Assembly (NCBI RefSeq): GCF_030686155.1
Contig: NZ_JAUPEV010000004.1
Span: forward strand, 1 to 64,000
DNA from: Helicobacter_J cappadocius
Lineage (GTDB): Bacteria > Campylobacterota > Campylobacteria > Campylobacterales > Helicobacteraceae
Direction of reading: 5' to 3'
Length of the DNA stretch: 64,000 nt
Shown here: piece by piece, positions 7,927 to 17,125 of the stretch
Position numbering within the stretch: position 1 is the stretch's first letter
Layout of the letters: each line of letters starts with the position of its first letter
Position numbers and translations under genes: made by a program
The notes under the pieces: model-generated
What the model saw: only the letters and a program-made list of their open reading frames with translations
The model's database searches: none
What the model was told of the DNA's origin: nothing

Positions 7927-9393
7927 ATGAATTTTTTACGATTTGCAATACTTATTGTTTTTTTTACAGGTTGCACTTCTTTAATCCAAAAAGAAGAAAT
8001 GATTTCAAAAACCCGCATACCAAAAAAATTTTCCAATCAAGATATATTAGAATCCATAGTGGAACAAACCTATGGTAAAAAACCCACTCTACCACAAAAT
8101 ACAGCAAATTTTCAAAATATGGATTTTGTCCAAACTTTTTTCTACATTTTTTCAGATACAACCTTGCAAAAACTCATAAACGAAGCCCTCAAGAACAATA
8201 CCAATGTGCTCACCCTCACTTCTAAAATCGCCCAAGCAAGATCGAGTGCGAAAATTCAAGGGGCAGATATGATTCCAAAAATTGGAGTGAATCTAGGCTA
8301 TAACTATAGCGATGGAAATTACAAAAAATACCAAATCAATTTCAATCAAAATACACTCAATGGGTCTTTGACCCTTTCTTGGGAAATGGATATTTTCGGA
8401 AGAATCAATTCCTTGCGCAAAGCCTCAAAAGAACAATATTTTGCCGCTCAAAAAGATCTCTGTAGTGCCAAGGTTAGCCTAATAGCAGATGTTGCGAACT
8501 ATTATTTTACAATCAGAAAATTAGCAAACGCGATCAACATCTATCAAAAACTAATCGAAAATCAAGAAAAAATCTATCAAATCAATGAACAAAAATACCA
8601 CCTCAAACTCATAGATATCACTGATTTGGCTTCACTAAAAACCACTCTTTCTACTCAAAAAAACACTCTTTTAGATCTATCTTATCAGCTAGAACAAAAT
8701 AAAAATGCACTTTTTGTGCTTTTGAACTCACAAAATATCGATTTTGATACAACCCTCACTTATGAATTTGAAAAACCAAATTTTCCAAATATAAAAGCAA
8801 TGCCCTCTAGTGTGCTTTTAAAAAGACCTGATGTACAATCTGCTATTCATACTCTAAATGCTCAAATATATACCCAATCTAGCAAACGTGCTGAGTTTTT
8901 CCCTGTGCTAAATATCAGTGGAAATCTAGGACAGATATTGTTTTCAAATAATGGAATCGGGGATTTGATCTGGCAAATCACAGGGTCTTTGGCTATGCCA
9001 TTATTCAACCGAACAAGCATTAGAGAAAACTATAAAATCCAAAAAGAAAATGTCAAACAAGCTTTTTATACACTTCAAAACTCTATCAACACAGCTATTG
9101 GAGAGATACAAAATGCAATATCAGATGCAGATTATTCTAATCAAAATCTGCAAAACTCAATCCAAAGCACCCAAATAACGCAAAACGCACTAGAAGCAAC
9201 CAAACTCAAATATAACTATAAGCTCATTGATGAAATCGCCTTACTCAATTATCAAAATCAATACCTAAATACTCAAAAAACCCTAAATGATTCGCTTTAT
9301 TCTAATACTGAGGCAATGATTATGCTTTATAAATCATTTGGCGGAATGTTTGTATTTGAAGAAAACAAAGGAAATGAAAATGCCCAGCACTGA
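7927..9393 (+). CDS. Outer-membrane efflux lipoprotein (TolC/OprM-NodT type)
   Basis: 488-residue outer-membrane factor. A lipoprotein signal (residues 1-16, lipobox FTGC with Cys16) is followed by two OEP domains with the usual long helical hairpins, including the LKRPDVQSA motif typical of NodT-type factors. It forms the exit duct of a tripartite pump. The following macA-like gene starts inside its last codons, and the two macB-like genes follow with overlaps, so all four should be one operon from the promoter at 7894. Confidence 0.9.
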   Translation: MNFLRFAILIVFFTGCTSLIQKEEMISKTRIPKKFSNQDILESIVEQTYGKKPTLPQNTANFQNMDFVQTFFYIFSDTTLQKLINEALKNNTNVLTLTSKIAQARSSAKIQGADMIPKIGVNLGYNYSDGNYKKYQINFNQNTLNGSLTLSWEMDIFGRINSLRKASKEQYFAAQKDLCSAKVSLIADVANYYFTIRKLANAINIYQKLIENQEKIYQINEQKYHLKLIDITDLASLKTTLSTQKNTLLDLSYQLEQNKNALFVLLNSQNIDFDTTLTYEFEKPNFPNIKAMPSSVLLKRPDVQSAIHTLNAQIYTQSSKRAEFFPVLNISGNLGQILFSNNGIGDLIWQITGSLAMPLFNRTSIRENYKIQKENVKQAFYTLQNSINTAIGEIQNAISDADYSNQNLQNSIQSTQITQNALEATKLKYNYKLIDEIALLNYQNQYLNTQKTLNDSLYSNTEAMIMLYKSFGGMFVFEENKGNENAQH

Positions 9394-10636
9394 AATCTAT
9401 TCCAAAATCAATCCAAAAAAATCAAATCACAAAAAATACTGGCTTATAGGTATTTGTATCCTCGTATTTATCTGCATCATCGCAGGGTATTTTTATAAAA
9501 CAAAAGAAGAACAAATTCACTACATCACTGCTAATGCACATATGGGTGATGTTATTGCAAAAATAAATGCCACAGGCACTCTATCTCCTACAGATGAAGT
9601 ACAAATCGGTAGTCAGATTTCAGGCACGGTTCAGGAGGTTTTCGTAGATGTAAATGACCCTGTTAGCAAAGGACAGGTTCTAGCTAGAATCAATCCTGAA
9701 AAAATCAATCAAGCCCTTGATAAATACAAAGCTCAAATCAATTCAGCCAAAGCCTCTTTGTTTTCATCAGAAGTATTACTTGAACAAAAAAAATGGAATT
9801 ACGAGCAAATGCAAAAGCTTTTTAAAGCTACAGAAGGCAAAAGTCCATCAGAGCTAGATCTCCAAAACGCAAAAATGGAATATCTTCAAGCAAAAGCAGA
9901 TGTACAAACAAAAAAGGCTTCCATAGAACAAATCACCACCGATATGAGAACTTCTGAAATTGATTTAAAAAACTCTGTGATTACAAGCCCTATTGATGGA
10001 GTGGTTTTAGAACGTAGTGTAGATCCAGGACAAACCGTCGCTGCAAGTTTCCAAACCCCTACCCTCTTCAAACTCGCTCAAAATCTAAGAGAAATGAGCC
10101 TTATTGTAAATGTCTCTGAATCTGATATTGGAAAGGTAAAACCCGGTCAAAAAGTTGTTTTTAATGTCGATGCCTATCCTGATAAGGAGTTTGACGCAGA
10201 GGTGAATCGAGTGAGCTTTGCTGCAGCTAGTAACGATGATAATACAAACAACATCGTAAGCTATGAAACCAAAATCTATGTCAATAACCAAGATTTACTT
10301 CTAAAGCCCGGTATGAGTGTGAATGCAAATATTCAAGTTGCACAAGCTTATAATGTCTTGTTAGTCCCTGTTGCAGCACTTTTTTACGAACCCAAAACCA
10401 CATCCAAACAAAATCAAAAAAATAGCCCTTCACTAATGGGAAAACCCAGAAAAAAAGCCGGTATAAATGAAGCAAAAGAATTAAAATCGAAAACTAGCAC
10501 GATTTATATTCTCAAAAACAATGTTCCAACACCCATAAATGTAGATGTGGGAATATCTGATGGAAAATCAGTGCAGATTATATCTGATGATATCGATACA
10601 AACACGCAAATCATCACTTCAAGTACAAAAAAATGA
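9380..10636 (+). CDS. macA: Periplasmic adaptor MacA-like (RND/MFP family)
   Basis: 418-residue membrane-fusion protein. One N-terminal transmembrane segment (about residues 18-37) is followed by a lipoyl/barrel-sandwich half (GSQISGTVQEVFVDVNDPVSKGQVL), an alpha-helical hairpin, the second lipoyl half (ITSPIDGVVLERSVDPGQTV), then beta-barrel and membrane-proximal domains. ATG 9380 is chosen because AAAGGA lies 7 bases upstream; ATG 9374 is too close to it. The gene overlaps the end of the outer-membrane factor. It links MacB to the outer-membrane duct. Confidence 0.9.
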   Translation: MPSTEIYSKINPKKSNHKKYWLIGICILVFICIIAGYFYKTKEEQIHYITANAHMGDVIAKINATGTLSPTDEVQIGSQISGTVQEVFVDVNDPVSKGQVLARINPEKINQALDKYKAQINSAKASLFSSEVLLEQKKWNYEQMQKLFKATEGKSPSELDLQNAKMEYLQAKADVQTKKASIEQITTDMRTSEIDLKNSVITSPIDGVVLERSVDPGQTVAASFQTPTLFKLAQNLREMSLIVNVSESDIGKVKPGQKVVFNVDAYPDKEFDAEVNRVSFAAASNDDNTNNIVSYETKIYVNNQDLLLKPGMSVNANIQVAQAYNVLLVPVAALFYEPKTTSKQNQKNSPSLMGKPRKKAGINEAKELKSKTSTIYILKNNVPTPINVDVGISDGKSVQIISDDIDTNTQIITSSTKK

Positions 10637-11319
10637 GCTTACTAATAAAGCTAGATAAAATCACCAAAACCTATGGAAAAGGTGAAAATGCCTTTTTAGC
10701 CCTAAAAGGAGTGGATCTTGAAATCCACAAGGGGGAATTTATCGCCCTTATGGGACCTTCTGGATCTGGAAAATCGACTTTGGCAAATATTCTAGGTTGT
10801 CTAGATATTGGAAGTGGAGGAAAATATTTTTTTGATGGGGTAGATGTTTTTGAACTCAACAGAAGGCAAAGAGCGTTACTTAGAAGGCATTATATCGGAT
10901 TTATTTTTCAAGGATTCAACCTACTCTCAAGAACGAGTGCATTAGAAAATGTAGAACTACCTCTGCTTTATCGCGGTATGCCTAAAAAAGAACGCAAAGC
11001 AATTGCCACACAAGCACTTGAAATGGTAGGTCTCAAGGGCTGGGAAACCCATAGTAGCAGCGAACTCTCTGGGGGGCAACAACAAAGAGTAGCTATTGCT
11101 AGAGCTATCGCTTCTAAGCCTGTATTTTTACTTGCTGATGAACCTACAGGAAACCTAGATACCAAACGCAGTACAGAAGTTATGGAAATCCTAAATCAAC
11201 TCAACATAGAGTTAAACATAACAATCTTAATGGTCACTCACGAACCCGAAATGGCACAATATACCAAAAGACAAATTCATTTTTTAGATGGGAATATACA
11301 AAAGGATTTCAATCAATGA
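10633..11319 (+). CDS. MacB-type ABC transporter ATPase
   Basis: 228-residue nucleotide-binding subunit: Walker A GPSGSGKS (residues 41-48), signature LSGGQQQRVAIARA, Walker B VFLLADEPTG and a switch His in MVTHEPE. It belongs to the LolD/FtsE/MacB subgroup. In E. coli MacB the ATPase and membrane parts are one protein; here the ATPase is a separate gene overlapping both neighbours by ATGA-type junctions. It powers the efflux pump with the permease encoded next. Confidence 0.92.
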   Translation: MSLLIKLDKITKTYGKGENAFLALKGVDLEIHKGEFIALMGPSGSGKSTLANILGCLDIGSGGKYFFDGVDVFELNRRQRALLRRHYIGFIFQGFNLLSRTSALENVELPLLYRGMPKKERKAIATQALEMVGLKGWETHSSSELSGGQQQRVAIARAIASKPVFLLADEPTGNLDTKRSTEVMEILNQLNIELNITILMVTHEPEMAQYTKRQIHFLDGNIQKDFNQ

Positions 11320-12530
11320 TACTCAATGCGTTTTTTTTGGCTTTCAAGCAAATCAGAAAAAATTATCTACGAGCATTTCTCACGATGCTAGGCATTATTA
11401 TAGGTGTGGGCTCAGTTATCGTAATGTTAGCATTAGGTAATGGAGCGACCCAAAAAATCACCTCTGAAATATCAAGCTTAGGAAGCAATCTTTTGATAGT
11501 TTTCCCCGCACGAAACCTCAACAACGATGGAAAAAGCAAAAAACGCAATTTTACAATGCAAGAAGTCGATACCATCAGAAGCAGACTTCCTGGCGTGAGG
11601 GCTGTTGCACCTTTTTCTAGCACTTCTGTGATCGCTCAATATTTCTCTTCTAACACACAAACTCAAGCCAATGGAATCACAAAAGATTATTTTGAAGTCA
11701 CGCTTTGGGATCTCTCTAGTGGAAGATCGTTTAGAGATATTGAATACACTAGCGGAGCAAGTGTGTGCATACTAGGAGAAAGTGTGAAAAAGGCTTTGTT
11801 TGGAGATGAAAATCCACTTGGGGCACAAATAAAAGTCGTGAAAAATATGTGTGAAGTTATAGGAGTACTAGAAGCAAAAGGACAAGGTGCAATGGGAAAT
11901 GACCAAGATGATGCGATATTTATGCCATTTAAAACCTTCCAAAGAAATGTAAGTGGAAAAAACACCCTTTTTAATGTCAATCGTATTATGATTTCACTCA
12001 ATGACGATACAGACTCCACAGAAGCTACAAACAACCTTAAGCAAATATTACGCGATATTAGAGATATAAAAGCAGGTCAAAGAGATAATTTTGAAATCAT
12101 GGACACAAAAGAAATAGAAAAAATGGTGTCCTCAACCACATCTGTCCTCACTTTGTTTTTAGGAGCTATTGCGGGAGTAAGTCTTATTGTTGGGGGAATT
12201 GGTATTATGAATATTATGCTAGTTTCAGTTACAGAGAGAACGCGTGAAATCGGCACTCGTTTAGCTATAGGAGCATTAGAAGGTGAGGTACTTTTGCAAT
12301 TTCTTATTGAAGCAGTTGTGGTAAGCTCATTAGGCGGAATTATTGGAATTTTTCTAGCTTTTTTTGTGGCACTAGGAGCGAGTCATCTTATGAATATTCC
12401 TTTTGTATTTCATATTGATGTGGCGGTATTTGCATTTTTGTTTTCTGCTCTTATTGGTGTGATCTTTGGATACCTCCCTGCTAGAAGAGCCTCTAGGCTC
12501 AACCCCATAGAGGCATTACGATATGAATAA
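11316..12530 (+). CDS. MacB-type FtsX permease
   Basis: 404-residue permease with an N-terminal transmembrane segment (near residues 20-45), a large periplasmic MacB_PCD domain, and three C-terminal transmembrane segments. The conserved MLVSVTERTREIGTRLAIGA and ARRASRLNPIEALRYE motifs of MacB are present. It acts mechanically in the periplasm to drive substrate through the adaptor and outer-membrane duct. Likely substrates (macrolides, peptides, lipids) cannot be read from sequence. The gene begins 4 bases inside the ATPase gene. Confidence 0.92.
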   Translation: MILNAFFLAFKQIRKNYLRAFLTMLGIIIGVGSVIVMLALGNGATQKITSEISSLGSNLLIVFPARNLNNDGKSKKRNFTMQEVDTIRSRLPGVRAVAPFSSTSVIAQYFSSNTQTQANGITKDYFEVTLWDLSSGRSFRDIEYTSGASVCILGESVKKALFGDENPLGAQIKVVKNMCEVIGVLEAKGQGAMGNDQDDAIFMPFKTFQRNVSGKNTLFNVNRIMISLNDDTDSTEATNNLKQILRDIRDIKAGQRDNFEIMDTKEIEKMVSSTTSVLTLFLGAIAGVSLIVGGIGIMNIMLVSVTERTREIGTRLAIGALEGEVLLQFLIEAVVVSSLGGIIGIFLAFFVALGASHLMNIPFVFHIDVAVFAFLFSALIGVIFGYLPARRASRLNPIEALRYE

Positions 12531-12549
12531 TTTATTTTTAGGAAACCTA

Positions 12550-13041
12550 ATGTATAACGGCTATATACAAACCCCAAAAGAACTAGGAAAAAAATATCTT
12601 CACATACAAGCTTCACATAAAGGAATCAAAAGCATCTCCTTTTGTGATAAGAAGCCTTCAGAACAAAATCCAAATGATATTATCCTCTCTTGCATAGATC
12701 AACTACAGGGATATTTCAAAGGAACTCTTTTTAGATTTGATGTACCTTTAGATCCTGATGGAAGTGCTTTTGCCAAAAAAGTCTGGGAGAGATTATGTGA
12801 CATCAAATTTGGAGAAATCAAAAGTTACAAACAAGTCGCCTTAGAGCTAGGAGGAAGCAATTATAGCAGAGCGATAGGAAGTGCAAACTCAAGAAATCCT
12901 ATTTTTATCATCATTCCTTGCCATAGAGTGATAGCAAATAACGGATCTCTATCTGGCTATGCAGGAGGGGTAGAAATTAAAAAATGGTTATTAGATCATG
13001 AAAAAAACATCATCAAAAACACTAAAAAAGAAAAAATTTAA
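12550..13041 (+). CDS. ogt: Methylated-DNA--protein-cysteine methyltransferase
   Basis: 163-residue suicide DNA-repair protein that removes O6-alkyl groups from guanine. The active-site motif IIPCHRVIAN (Cys124) and the helix-turn-helix region with GEIKSYKQVALELG and the NSRNP loop are present. ATG 12550 is chosen because AGGA lies 6 bases upstream; an in-frame ATG at 12523 overlaps the permease gene and lacks a site. It is probably at the distal end of the efflux operon by position only; there is no functional link. Confidence 0.88.
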   Translation: MYNGYIQTPKELGKKYLHIQASHKGIKSISFCDKKPSEQNPNDIILSCIDQLQGYFKGTLFRFDVPLDPDGSAFAKKVWERLCDIKFGEIKSYKQVALELGGSNYSRAIGSANSRNPIFIIIPCHRVIANNGSLSGYAGGVEIKKWLLDHEKNIIKNTKKEKI

Positions 13042-13081
13042 GCTATTTTATTATTAGTTTATTTTAATATATCTAAAAAAC

Positions 13082-13471
13082 TCTGTCATAAAACTATCCC
13101 CATAAAGACTGCGGACTACAAAATCAAAGCAAAGCAATTTGTCAAAATCTATTCACAAATGGCATCTATTATGCCTTATGAGATGATAGAATGGGAGAAA
13201 TTATTTTGGTTTTTGGAATTTCTTATTCCTAAAATGATTATCAAAGATAAAGATAAAGACAAGCTAGATGAGCTTTTGAATTCTGTTGATCTCTTACAAA
13301 AACAACAACAATGAATTCACCAAAAACCTCACCTTGTAAAAAATAATCCAAGAAGTGATGCTCAAGAAAAGAGAAAAAGAACTGGATTTTTATAGAAGTT
13401 ATAACAATAACGAGGAATTAAAAATAGATTTATTAAATATAACTAAAAAAATTTTAAATTTAGGTGCTTGA
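13082..13471 (+). pseudogene. Decayed C-terminal fragment of type I restriction subunit HsdR
   Basis: Two in-frame blocks resemble the HsdR C-terminal helical domain. The first (about 13105-13314) reads TADYKIKAKQFVKIYSQMAS, then IMPYEMIEWEKLFWFLEFLI, then ends in a stop at 13312. The second, in another frame, reads NPRSDAQEKRK then KELDFYRSYNNNEEL and ends in a stop at 13469-13471. The order of motifs matches intact HsdR proteins, but the 5' part of the gene, hsdS and hsdM are absent and frameshifts or stops separate the blocks. I take this as a relic of a lost type I restriction locus. It fills the 13042-13546 gap. Confidence 0.7.
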
Positions 13472-13546
13472 GAATAAATAAGCCCTTCATCTCTATTTTT
13501 AGAAAAAAGTGCTAGTATTTTGGATAAAAACAAAAGTGAGAATGAG

Positions 13547-14344
13547 ATGAAAGCAGTGAAAAAATGTTTATTTGTGTTTGGTTGCTTGGTTGTTTTGTTC
13601 TCTAACATTCAGGCAAAAGAGCTTACCGTTATGGTATCTGGTGGTTTTTATGCTGCCTATGAAGGGCTTATAAATAGCTTTGAGAAAAAAGAAGGGGTGA
13701 AAATAAAAACACTTCGCTCTCCCTCAATGGGTAACACTCCACAGGCTATCCCAAATAGACTAAAAAATGGCGAAAAAGCAGATGTGGTGATTATGGTAGG
13801 AAGTGCATTAGACAAGCTAGAAAAACAAGGTTGGATACTCAAAGACTCCCGAGTTGAACTCGCGGATTCTCCTATTGGGGCAGTAATCAAAAAAGGCAAA
13901 CCCCTCATCAGTATCAAAACCGATGCAGAACTTCGCAAGGTCTTGTTAAATGCTTCTTCCATAGCGTATTCTGATAGTGCTAGTGGAAGATATATAAGTG
14001 AGCAGTTATTCAAAAAACTAGGGATTGAAAGACAAGTCAAAGACAAAGCATATATGATACCTAGAATCCCTGTTGCCTCAGTAATCGCCAAAGGAGCTTA
14101 TGAAATCGGCTTTCAACAAGTAAGCGAGATTCTTCCTATTGCAGGTATTACTTTTATTGGAGAGTTGCCAAAAAACTTGCAGCATTTCACCCGTTTTGCT
14201 GGTGCTGTAGTGGCGACTTCGCATTCCCCTATCGAAGCTAAAGAATTACTAAAATATCTATCCTCAAAAGAAGTACAAAACATCGTGCATTCCACTGGCT
14301 TGTGTTCCATCAAACATAGCACATTAAAAAGCTTGATGAAGTAA
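13547..14344 (+). CDS. Orphan periplasmic substrate-binding protein (molybdate-binding ModA-like, SBP_bac_11)
   Basis: 265-residue secreted protein with signal peptide residues 1-20 (cut after IQA). The rest is a class II solute-binding fold of the ModA-like type (GEKADVVIMVGSALDKLEKQ; SDSASGRYISEQLFKKLG). No permease or ATPase is adjacent, so it is an orphan component or works with a transporter elsewhere; the ligand is unknown. The ATG at 13547 is preferred over a TTG nine codons earlier because it gives a standard signal peptide. It lies directly after the hsdR relic. Confidence 0.75.
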   Translation: MKAVKKCLFVFGCLVVLFSNIQAKELTVMVSGGFYAAYEGLINSFEKKEGVKIKTLRSPSMGNTPQAIPNRLKNGEKADVVIMVGSALDKLEKQGWILKDSRVELADSPIGAVIKKGKPLISIKTDAELRKVLLNASSIAYSDSASGRYISEQLFKKLGIERQVKDKAYMIPRIPVASVIAKGAYEIGFQQVSEILPIAGITFIGELPKNLQHFTRFAGAVVATSHSPIEAKELLKYLSSKEVQNIVHSTGLCSIKHSTLKSLMK

Positions 14345-14365
14345 TTTGAATTATGAAATTTTTGT

Positions 14366-14371
14366 TATGAT
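14366..14371 (+). promoter_or_regulatory. Extended -10 promoter of ybgC
   Basis: TG-T-TATGAT at 14363-14371, about 30 bases before the ybgC ATG, which has an AGGAG site at 14392-14396. No clear -35 element is seen. Confidence 0.4.
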
Positions 14372-14401
14372 AAAATACCATCATATCAAACAGGAGAGTT
14401 A

Positions 14402-14806
14402 ATGCAAATACGAATATATTATGAAGATACCGATTGCGGGGGGATTGTCTATCATACTAATTATATTAAATATTGCGAAAGAGCTAGGAGTGAGGAGCTA
14501 CTTTTTTCAGAAGCTTTCAATCCTCATAAAATCAGCAATGCTTTTGTTGTGAAAAATTTGAAGGCAAATTTCATATCAAGTGCAAAACTCGGAGACAAAA
14601 TAGAAGTACGCACTGAAGTACTCAAAATCAAACCTGTCACCGTTGTTTTAAAGCAAGAAATTTATAAGATTTTTGATATTTCATCAGAGACTTTATGCGA
14701 AGATAAAATCTTTGAACTAGAAGTAAAACTCGGGCATATTGATCTACTTACAGGCAAACCTACTCCTATTACAAAAACACTCCTAGGGGTATTGAATGCA
14801 CGATAA
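14402..14806 (+). CDS. ybgC: Acyl-CoA thioesterase YbgC (hotdog fold)
   Basis: 134-residue hotdog thioesterase. The family motif YYEDTDCGGIVYHTNYIKYC near the N-terminus carries the catalytic Asp; total length is typical. YbgC proteins hydrolyse acyl-CoA thioesters; in E. coli the gene sits with tol-pal, but here it is paired with a DUF493 gene, as I recall for H. pylori (HP0496/HP0495). It overlaps that gene by 11 bases, implying coupled translation. Confidence 0.9.
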   Translation: MQIRIYYEDTDCGGIVYHTNYIKYCERARSEELLFSEAFNPHKISNAFVVKNLKANFISSAKLGDKIEVRTEVLKIKPVTVVLKQEIYKIFDISSETLCEDKIFELEVKLGHIDLLTGKPTPITKTLLGVLNAR

Positions 14807-15068
14807 ACCACTATCTATTTTAGAAGGAAAACCAGAAATAAACTATCCTTGTGAATGGGAATATAGAATCATTGGAGAAAATAAAGATAAAATCAAAGAG
14901 GCAGTTTTTGAAATCGCTCCTAGAAAATATGATTTGCAGGAAAAAAACAAATCCTCAAAGGGAAGATTTGTCAGTCTTCATCTAAAAATACTCGTGAATA
15001 CTGAAGAAGAACGAAATCAAATCTTCTGCGCACTCAAAGAACACAAAGAAATCAAGATGGTGATATAA
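14796..15068 (+). CDS. DUF493 (YbeD-like) protein
   Basis: 90-residue small alpha/beta protein of the DUF493/UPF0250 family (PCEWEYRIIGENKDKIKEAV; SLHLKILVNTEEERNQIFCAL). The fold resembles ACT-like regulatory domains. Function is not established. The start is inside the ybgC 3' end. The 135 bases after it hold no gene. Confidence 0.85.
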   Translation: MHDKPLSILEGKPEINYPCEWEYRIIGENKDKIKEAVFEIAPRKYDLQEKNKSSKGRFVSLHLKILVNTEEERNQIFCALKEHKEIKMVI

Positions 15069-15203
15069 GTTTTTTTCACACAACTTGAATATTAACCTAA
15101 GAATAGATTTTGTGTTTAAAACTTGTCATATTTTAGAGTTCCTTAGAATGTGTTTCTAAAATAAATCTAAGTTTGTCTAAAATAAAAAATGGATTTTTGA
15201 TTT

Positions 15204-15410
15204 TCAGATTTTCTTTTGCTGCTTGTCTAGATCGCTCAAAAGATTTTCACCCTTAGCAAAACTATCTCTATCAAACTCGGTAAAACTGACATAAACGGTT
15301 GCTTTTGGCTTTCCTGCAATCCTCTCTAAAGACTCTGAAACATCTTTTGCAATCTCTCGCTTCTGTTCTGCGTTGAGTTTGCCTCCAACTTTTATATCAA
15401 CATAGGGCAT
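15204..15410 (-). CDS. 4-oxalocrotonate tautomerase family enzyme (DmpI-like)
   Basis: 68-residue tautomerase with the catalytic N-terminal proline exposed after Met removal (MPYVDIKVGG) and the conserved Arg region (ERIAGKPKATVYVSF). Members form small oligomers and tautomerise 2-hydroxymuconate-like compounds; no ring-cleavage pathway is nearby, so the physiological substrate is unknown. H. pylori carries a similar DmpI. Confidence 0.88.
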   Translation of the reverse strand: MPYVDIKVGGKLNAEQKREIAKDVSESLERIAGKPKATVYVSFTEFDRDSFAKGENLLSDLDKQQKKI

Positions 15411-15419
15411 ATTCTCTCC

Positions 15420-17114
15420 TTACCAACTAAATCCGCCACCAACTTTCAAGCTTATGTAGCTCGGAATGCGAGTGCCTGAAACATCTGTGAGTTTCAGATT
15501 TGATTGAAGTGCTAAATCCAAAAATCCCAAAATATTAATTCCCCCAGTGAGTATAACTCCTTCTCCTGCCTTACTTGCCAAATCATACATGCTACCAAAA
15601 CGTAAATCAATATATTTAAAATCAAACATCACTCCCCCACCAATCATTTGGTTTTTTGGAGAAAGATATGAAAGAGTATTATTAGGCTTAAGATCCATAT
15701 CCATCGCTAGAGATAAGAAACGCCACTCATAAGAAATCCCTGCACGAACTTGAGGATCAAGAATGATTTTTTGATTGTCATTTACAGAAATACTTGGACT
15801 ATTGATGTCTTTTGCAACGATGCCTATATTAAAGCCACCATAATTATACAAACCTCCAATATCTATCCCAAATGTATTTTGAGGACTAATTGAACCAAAG
15901 TCATTACCAGAATATCCATCTGAGATACTGCTAAAAGAACCTGTTTTGTTAATACTCTCTCCTAGTGCAAAAATATATTTTGCAACAAAACCGATACTAA
16001 AATTACCTATAGGGGTAGAAAAAGCCTGTCCATAGCCAATGGGGATTTCTCCTAATGTCAAACCTGTAACATGTAATTGATGCTGTGCACTGTCGCTTAA
16101 GATTGAATGATTATCGTAATCTGCTTTTGTGGAGTTACTCAAAACAATTTCATTATCATTAATATCTACTTTTACATAGCTTCCATCTGATGAAGCAATG
16201 ATCTGATTGTGCGAAGGATCAAAACTCGCACTTGCAGAAATAAAGGCACTTCCAAAGACACCAAAAGCAATAGCTCCCCTTCCATCAGGTCCATTTCCAC
16301 CTATTTGTCCAACCAGTCCATTTTGTGTATTGGCACTCAAGTCATTTTTATCAAGTGCATTTTTGATGGAACTGATATTTTTGATAAGATCTTCAGTAGC
16401 CCCGTCAGGAGTCAATTTCACACTTCCTAAAGCACTTAAAACATCGCCTACATTTACATTTCCGCTATCGCCTTTTTGAATCAAATCAGCGATTCCATTG
16501 ACTTGAGAAGGGGTGAGATTTTTGACAACGCTTTTTAAAATACCTGTATCCTCCCCGCTTTTATCAATCGCATCAAGCATTTGAGTTTGAAGATAATCAA
16601 ACGCTCTCAAACCACTACTGTTAAGACTTCCATCTGTGAGAGTGGCAGCTTTGAATTGCTTTATCGCATCATCTATGCTTGTGGCGCTGCTAATTTTACT
16701 GCCCTGTGCACCGCCAATAGCATTGCCCAATAAAGTTTTAATATCGCCAAGCTCCTTGAATACATCAGCATTACCACCACTAGAAACGCCACTAGCTCCT
16801 GTTAGAAAAGCACCGCTGATTCCTGAAGATGAGTGCGAACCTACGGAAATATTTTTGACATCATCTACATTTATATTTGCCAAACCTAGTAAATTTGTCT
16901 CTCTAACATTCGCTCCAAAACTATAAGCAAATCGCGATTTTCTATCCATTCCAAGCAAAGCAGGGTTGTAATAAAGTGCCCATTGTGAATTCCTAAGAGC
17001 TACTCCAGCTCCACCCATACTTGTGGAAATATTTCCCATAGAACCAAATTCAAGTGCATCTAATCCCATACCAAACAAAGAACCCATTATGATAATTTTA
17101 GAAATTTTTTTCAT
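15420..17114 (-). CDS. TraF-like outer-membrane beta-barrel protein
   Basis: 564-residue exported protein: signal peptide residues 1-20, then an FGSMGNISTSMGGAGVALRN start and YYNPALLG motif typical of the TraF_2/FadL-like outer-membrane group, a long Gly/Ser/Asn-rich central region (about residues 80-290) and a C-terminal part with alternating beta-strand patterns ending in SLKVGGGFSW. The final aromatic residue fits beta-barrel assembly. Annotators often call this family conjugal transfer TraF, but no conjugation genes are here, so that name says little about function. It lies 9 bases before the tautomerase gene. Confidence 0.75.
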   Translation of the reverse strand: MKKISKIIIMGSLFGMGLDALEFGSMGNISTSMGGAGVALRNSQWALYYNPALLGMDRKSRFAYSFGANVRETNLLGLANINVDDVKNISVGSHSSSGISGAFLTGASGVSSGGNADVFKELGDIKTLLGNAIGGAQGSKISSATSIDDAIKQFKAATLTDGSLNSSGLRAFDYLQTQMLDAIDKSGEDTGILKSVVKNLTPSQVNGIADLIQKGDSGNVNVGDVLSALGSVKLTPDGATEDLIKNISSIKNALDKNDLSANTQNGLVGQIGGNGPDGRGAIAFGVFGSAFISASASFDPSHNQIIASSDGSYVKVDINDNEIVLSNSTKADYDNHSILSDSAQHQLHVTGLTLGEIPIGYGQAFSTPIGNFSIGFVAKYIFALGESINKTGSFSSISDGYSGNDFGSISPQNTFGIDIGGLYNYGGFNIGIVAKDINSPSISVNDNQKIILDPQVRAGISYEWRFLSLAMDMDLKPNNTLSYLSPKNQMIGGGVMFDFKYIDLRFGSMYDLASKAGEGVILTGGINILGFLDLALQSNLKLTDVSGTRIPSYISLKVGGGFSW

Positions 17115-17125
17115 AAGCCCTCCTT

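Noticed and set aside
15420..17114. Evidence for a conjugative element from the TraF-like name
   Set aside because: The family is a widespread outer-membrane protein group, and no relaxase, coupling protein or other transfer gene is nearby.
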